Part shown: positions 59,948 to 64,000 of the stretch, one piece after another
Position numbering within the stretch: position 1 is the stretch's first letter
How the letters are laid out: each line of letters begins with the position of its first letter
Assembly (NCBI RefSeq): GCF_022549695.1
Contig: NZ_JAKZGS010000001.1
Coordinates: 263,815 to 327,814, forward strand
DNA length: 64,000 nucleotides
Direction of reading: 5' to 3'
Source of the DNA: Belliella calami
Lineage (GTDB): Bacteria; Bacteroidota; Bacteroidia; Cytophagales; Cyclobacteriaceae
Position numbers and translations under genes: made by a program
Notes under the pieces: model-generated
Told to the model about the DNA's origin: nothing
The model's database searches: none
The model's input: the letters and a program-made list of their open reading frames with translations, nothing else

Positions 59948-62800
59948 TTAATATACCAACACACTCTCTTTAGGACCCAAATTACTGGGCTGAAAACCTC
60001 CAGCGTCAATAATTATTTTCTGAAAAACTACTCCTGAGTTCACCAGGAAAACTTTAAGTTGATTATGCCCTTTTTCAAATTTCAATTTACGTTTTGTTAA
60101 ATTGATACTGTTTGTAACCCAAGTATCCCATCTTCGCATTCTTTCATTTTCATGAATTGAGACCAATACTAGTTCTTCATCATTTACGGCTATTCCATAT
60201 TGTAGTCCTTTTTCTAAATTCAGGTAATTCAATGATGGATTTGTCATAACGCTTACTTCAAACTCACCGCCTTCTTCCAACCAGACATCATAAACCAAAT
60301 AACTTCCCTGTACGGTATCAATATCAGTAAAACTTATTTCAGGACTAGCCATTATTGCATTTCCTGTTTTTCCAAGATCATTTATAATTTGCCACCTCAC
60401 GGGATTTACCTCATGCTTCGCAGTGAAATGATCAGCTTCCATTGAAACTACTCCATAAGACTCTACAAATCCAGAAAATGTATCTGCTATTTCATGATTA
60501 TTAATTGGAATCTGTACTTCTACTTTATCCCTTCCACTTGTAATCTCAATCTTAGCAATGTGTTTCCCTTTGGGAGCTTTTGACCAATCTACCATCACAG
60601 GAACGATCAATTGATCATCAATCTTCCCAGATTCTGTTTGTATTTTCAACCAATTCAACTTGCTTTTGATTTTGAAATCAACTGGTTTTTTCCCTCTATT
60701 AAACAATTCCAAATTCATCTTTTGCACATCATAAGGCGATAATGCGATTGATTTCAAGACTTTTTCTTCAGGATAAAATGACGTCGACTGTGAAATGGCA
60801 ACTCCCAAAGAACCAGATTCCGATAACTCAAGGTTTTTCAATTCAGGAATTCTATTCCTTCTTGGTTCCTGCCAGCTGGTGTAGCCAATATGGGTCTGAT
60901 CCATCATATGAGACCATTTTCCATCGAGTAATTTATTGTTATAAAAATCTGAAATCAAAGAATCATTTTCAAAATAAGATTTGACTTCATCAGCCATTTT
61001 GTTGGTCAAAATCCGGCCTTGCTCAAAGTAAAGGTGGTTCAAAGCAGTACTTTCATAAAGTCTGTGAAGGTTTGCAGAAGCAGTTATTGGGTGTTCTACT
61101 AGTTGGTAGAATGCTGCATGGTACTTATCTTCCAATTTTGATTTCACAAAATCAGTTAATGCTTCAAGATCCTTCCACTCTTTGGATACAGACTCCATCT
61201 CTTCATAATAATGCACACTGTAAGTTCTTTGATCCAATAACTCAGGCTTTCTTCTTCCACTCAATTTTCCAAATCCTGACAATAGTTCAGAGATTTGGGA
61301 AGAAAATTCTTCACCAAATTGAGCTGCTGCCCAAGTTTTTGTATAGTCAGCGACTGCAGATGCTGGTATAGCATCAGGGTTCCATGCAAAATCCAAAAAG
61401 AAGGAAATTGGAAATTCCATTGGTTTGATATCACCGACATTGACTACCCACAATTCATCTACTCCATGCTTGTATGTACGGTTCATTTGCTCCCAAATTT
61501 TGGGCAAAGGATTCGTATTTATCCACTTGTAATTTCTTGGCCCACCAACATAATCAAAGTGATAGTACATTCCATAACCACCTTTTCTAGGCTTAGCTCC
61601 TATCTCAGGGAGTTTTCTTACATTTCCCCAATTGTCATCACACAGTAAAAGGGTAATATCATCAGGAACACGCATTCCTTTGTCATAGTACTCCTGAACT
61701 TCCTTGTAGAGTGCCCAAAACTGAGGTGTTTCTGAAGCAGGCTTACCTGTTACTTCTTCTATAATCTTCCTTTGATCATCGATGATTTGCTCCAGCAAAG
61801 CGATATTGTTTTCTTCACTCATTGGTTCATCGCCGTCTCCACGCATACCCAAAGAAACAGTGGACTCCATGTTTCCCTGCCTCTCCATTCCTTTTCTCCA
61901 AAAATCCTGAAGAACTTCCTTGTTTGTCTGATAATTCCAATCACCTTCACCGTATTTAGACCACTCAGCATGTGCCCTCATCAGCGGTTCATGATGTGAA
62001 GTACCGATTACAATTCCAAATTTATCAGCCAGTGGACCATTCAATGGATCATCATCATAAAACGCCCTACCCCACATAGCTGGCCATAAATAATTGCCTT
62101 GCAGTCTTAGGATAAGTTCAAATACATTTTGGTAAAACTTATGATTAAACCCTCCAAATTTCTCATGCGTCCATCCTGATAAGGCTGGTGCCTCATCATT
62201 GATGAAGATTCCTCTATATTTTACAGCAGGAGTACCTTTAGAATACACTCCATGATTGATATAAATGGAAGATTTTTCTTCTATTGGCACATCAGCCCAC
62301 CAGTACCAGGGAGATACTCCTATTTGCTTTGAAAGTTCGTAAATCCCAAAAATCGTCCCTCTCTTATCACTGCCAACAATCACAAGTGCTTGATCAACAT
62401 CTGGAAAAGGATTTTGGATAGTTTGGATTTGGAAGGTTTCCCATTTGTTTGCCAATGAAGAAACGTTGATTTTCCCATCCTTCACCAATTTATCAATCAA
62501 CTTGCTTTGGCCAAGCTCGCCAATGATCACTACAGTTTTTTTGTCAACTCCATCTTTCAATAAATCAGGAGTCTTTCCTGTCACTGCATTGATATCTTTA
62601 CGGAGGTTTTCTACAGCAATTAGAACTCCTTCATCACCCCCGTCAAAAACAATAGGCGTAGCAACTTCTTCAACCAGTTTAAAGCTATGTAAGGAAGGTG
62701 TGGAAGAAAGAATATTGGAAATGTCTGATTGGGCATTTACCATGGATATGGAAAATACCCCTAGAAAAACAATGGTGGTTATTTTAAGTAATTCCTTCAT
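59948..62800 (-). CDS. GH115-family xylan alpha-glucuronidase
   Basis: This 950-aa exported enzyme has a signal peptide (LLKITTIVFLGVFSISMVNA) and GH115 segments: GTIFGIYELSKQIGVSPWYW, KYRGIFINDEAPALSGWTHE, KFGGFNHKFY, GNYLWPAMWGRAFYDDDPLN, SLGMRGDGDEPM and LLCDDNWGNVRKLP. GH115 cleaves alpha-1,2-linked (4-O-methyl)glucuronate from xylan. The product can feed the uronate pathway (UxuA is encoded upstream) and the backbone feeds XylA/XylB. Length is normal for the family. Confidence 0.9.
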   Translation of the reverse strand: MKELLKITTIVFLGVFSISMVNAQSDISNILSSTPSLHSFKLVEEVATPIVFDGGDEGVLIAVENLRKDINAVTGKTPDLLKDGVDKKTVVIIGELGQSKLIDKLVKDGKINVSSLANKWETFQIQTIQNPFPDVDQALVIVGSDKRGTIFGIYELSKQIGVSPWYWWADVPIEEKSSIYINHGVYSKGTPAVKYRGIFINDEAPALSGWTHEKFGGFNHKFYQNVFELILRLQGNYLWPAMWGRAFYDDDPLNGPLADKFGIVIGTSHHEPLMRAHAEWSKYGEGDWNYQTNKEVLQDFWRKGMERQGNMESTVSLGMRGDGDEPMSEENNIALLEQIIDDQRKIIEEVTGKPASETPQFWALYKEVQEYYDKGMRVPDDITLLLCDDNWGNVRKLPEIGAKPRKGGYGMYYHFDYVGGPRNYKWINTNPLPKIWEQMNRTYKHGVDELWVVNVGDIKPMEFPISFFLDFAWNPDAIPASAVADYTKTWAAAQFGEEFSSQISELLSGFGKLSGRRKPELLDQRTYSVHYYEEMESVSKEWKDLEALTDFVKSKLEDKYHAAFYQLVEHPITASANLHRLYESTALNHLYFEQGRILTNKMADEVKSYFENDSLISDFYNNKLLDGKWSHMMDQTHIGYTSWQEPRRNRIPELKNLELSESGSLGVAISQSTSFYPEEKVLKSIALSPYDVQKMNLELFNRGKKPVDFKIKSKLNWLKIQTESGKIDDQLIVPVMVDWSKAPKGKHIAKIEITSGRDKVEVQIPINNHEIADTFSGFVESYGVVSMEADHFTAKHEVNPVRWQIINDLGKTGNAIMASPEISFTDIDTVQGSYLVYDVWLEEGGEFEVSVMTNPSLNYLNLEKGLQYGIAVNDEELVLVSIHENERMRRWDTWVTNSINLTKRKLKFEKGHNQLKVFLVNSGVVFQKIIIDAGGFQPSNLGPKESVLVY

Positions 62801-62837
62801 TATTTGTTAGGTTTTTATTGGGTTTGGTCAATTCTAT

Positions 62838-63034
62838 TTAATCAAGAAGTCCTACAATCCTGTCTTTGAGCTCAATTGAGCTAGGGGCATTGCGTCCTTG
62901 TCATGAATTCTTCCGTTTTTATCTACGATCATGTATCTAGGAATAGACTGAATTTGAAATTGCTCACTCATAAACTGAAATTCATCACCATTCAATAGGC
63001 CAAAATCTAACCTGATGAATTTTGATTCTATCAA
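62838..63034 (-). pseudogene. Frameshifted C-terminal fragment of a thioredoxin-like (TlpA/AhpC) protein
   Basis: The minus strand reads a thioredoxin-fold C-terminus (FQIQSIPRYMIVDKNGRIHD then KDA), which then shifts frame. The continuation in another frame is PSSIELKDRIVGLLD with a stop at 62838-62840. The usual family ending KDAPRPSS-x-ELK confirms the join. The N-terminal catalytic part (CxxC) is absent, so this is a decayed remnant between uxuA and the GH115 gene. Confidence 0.7.
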
Positions 63035-63035
63035 A

Positions 63036-64000
63036 TCACATGTTGTTGGAATTCTTCATCCTAGCTATCCCCATTTCCAAACCACGCAGCTCAGCCAAGC
63101 CTTTTAGTCTTCCGATTGCTGAATAGCCAGGATTGGTTTCTTTGTGGAGATCATCAAGAATCTGATGCCCATGATCAGGTCTAAATGGAATAGGTACTTC
63201 TCTAGTGCTGTTAATGTCAACCAATTCTTTCATAACCTCAAACATATCAACATCACCATCAAGGTGATCCGATTCATAAAAGTTGCCAAACTGGTCTTTT
63301 TTGACATTTCTCAAGTGTGCAAAATAAACCCTTTCGCCAATTGCTTTCAATATCGATGGGAGATCGTTAAAACTGCCTGCACCTAGAGATCCTGTGCAAA
63401 AGCATACTCCATTGAATGGTTTGTCAACTGCATTCAAGATCCAAGACAAGTCATCATGGTTGGAGGCAATTCTCGGCAATCCCAAAATCGGAAAAGGAGG
63501 ATCATCTGGATGAATTGTCATTTTGATACCATTGGATTCACACACTTCGGCTATGCTTTCTAGGAACAAGACCAAATTTCTCCTCAAACCATCCTTTCCA
63601 ATTGCTTTATAAATCTCAAGGCTATTTCTCAACTGTGAAAGACTTACACTTCCTTCCGTGGGTACGCCCATGCAAATGATGGATTCCAAGAGTTGCTTTT
63701 TTTCTTCAGGAAAATCTTCAATTTTCTTCTCTAAAATCTCCAAATTAGCTTTGGAATAATCATCTCTTGCACCATCCCGCCTTAGAATATAAATATCAAA
63801 AAAAGCCAAATCAGACCAATCGAGGTAAAGAGCTTTTGCTCCATTTGGCAAAGAAAAACTCAAATCTGTTCTGGTCCAATCCAATACTGGCATAAAATTG
63901 TAGCAGATTGTTTTTAGCCCAGCTTGGGCAAGATGCGTAAGTGTTTGTTTATAGTTTTTGAGATACCTATCAGCATCTTTGGAGTTTGTTTTGATCGCTT
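63036..64000 (-). CDS. uxuA: Mannonate dehydratase, 5' end off the window
   Basis: UxuA dehydrates D-mannonate to 2-keto-3-deoxygluconate in the glucuronate pathway. The visible 321 codons include AQAGLKTICYNFMPVLDWTR, KMTIHPDDPPFPILGLPRIA, FCTGSLGAGSFNDLP, FAHLRNVKKD, FRPDHGHQILDDL and a normal C-terminus GRLKGLAELRGLEMGIAR. The open frame continues beyond 64000, so the N-terminus is missing. Proximity to the GH115 glucuronidase gene is a logical pathway link. Confidence 0.95.
   Translation of the reverse strand, partial: AIKTNSKDADRYLKNYKQTLTHLAQAGLKTICYNFMPVLDWTRTDLSFSLPNGAKALYLDWSDLAFFDIYILRRDGARDDYSKANLEILEKKIEDFPEEKKQLLESIICMGVPTEGSVSLSQLRNSLEIYKAIGKDGLRRNLVLFLESIAEVCESNGIKMTIHPDDPPFPILGLPRIASNHDDLSWILNAVDKPFNGVCFCTGSLGAGSFNDLPSILKAIGERVYFAHLRNVKKDQFGNFYESDHLDGDVDMFEVMKELVDINSTREVPIPFRPDHGHQILDDLHKETNPGYSAIGRLKGLAELRGLEMGIARMKNSNNM

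Noticed and set aside
59926-60009. Longer xylB N-terminus
   Set aside because: The additional residues overlap the GH115 end and lack similarity; MRKLLIGYDIG is the usual kinase start.

Overview
The window looks like chromosomal DNA of a Bacteroidetes bacterium, most likely a Cyclobacteriaceae-type member of the Cytophagales. Supporting signs are TAnnTTTG -7 promoter boxes about 20 bp downstream of TTG/TTTG boxes, 6-bladed beta-propeller lipoproteins, a DUF5683-type gene beside parAB, an Hc1-like mini histone, and a xylan-use cluster. The genus is inferred from gene content and no search was run.

Layout. 1-540: tandem array of about 91-bp units. 569-5653: host genes (DinB-fold protein, AbiE-type toxin-antitoxin pair, TPR protein, cca, an unknown). 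5790-36643: an AT-rich (visibly lower GC than the flanks) siphovirus-type prophage of about 30.9 kb, bounded by near-identical 14-bp direct repeats and inserted just upstream of pyrG. 36677-45240: pyrG, yidC, UPF0173 hydrolase, parA, parB, DUF5683, dapB, lepB. 45241-45895: gene-free mosaic of palindromic repeats. 45924-52142: ung, apaG, two methyltransferase-fold genes, a coiled-coil protein, rpsF-rpsR-rplI, an unknown, a hemolysin III-type membrane protein. 52296-53358: tRNA-Gln, mini histone, tRNA-Pro. 53898-64000: glycan genes (GH43 lipoprotein, beta-propeller lipoprotein, xylA, xylB, GH115, broken thioredoxin-like fragment, uxuA running off the edge), which together fit glucuronoxylan use: GH115 frees glucuronate, UxuA handles the uronate branch, XylA/XylB feed xylose into the pentose phosphate pathway.

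Prophage. The left arm (minus strand) holds a PD-(D/E)XK-like protein, three small genes and a 548-aa protein that I read as a minimal family-A polymerase-like palm. It is followed by an AT-rich stretch, six copies of a 19-bp iteron and an HTH gene, so this looks like the replication module. A short plus-strand operon carries a nuclease-like protein, a small membrane protein, a sigma-like protein and an HNH nuclease. The long minus-strand late operon runs from terS at 32348 down to 11975: terS, BppU-like protein, collagen-like fibre, amidase, terL, holin, portal, protease, capsid, connectors, tail tube, G/GT chaperones with a visible -1 frameshift site, tape measure, a 1342-aa tail protein with a GTA TIM-barrel-like domain, and two paralogous membrane coiled-coil proteins. 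The right arm has small accessory genes, each with its own terminator, and a tyrosine integrase. No CI-like repressor is recognisable.

The most unusual signals are the polymerase-like protein beside the iterons, a phage promoter-like motif AGTATTTATA recurring upstream of starts on both strands, the lysis genes placed inside the packaging module, and the prophage ends lying in the pyrG promoter region.
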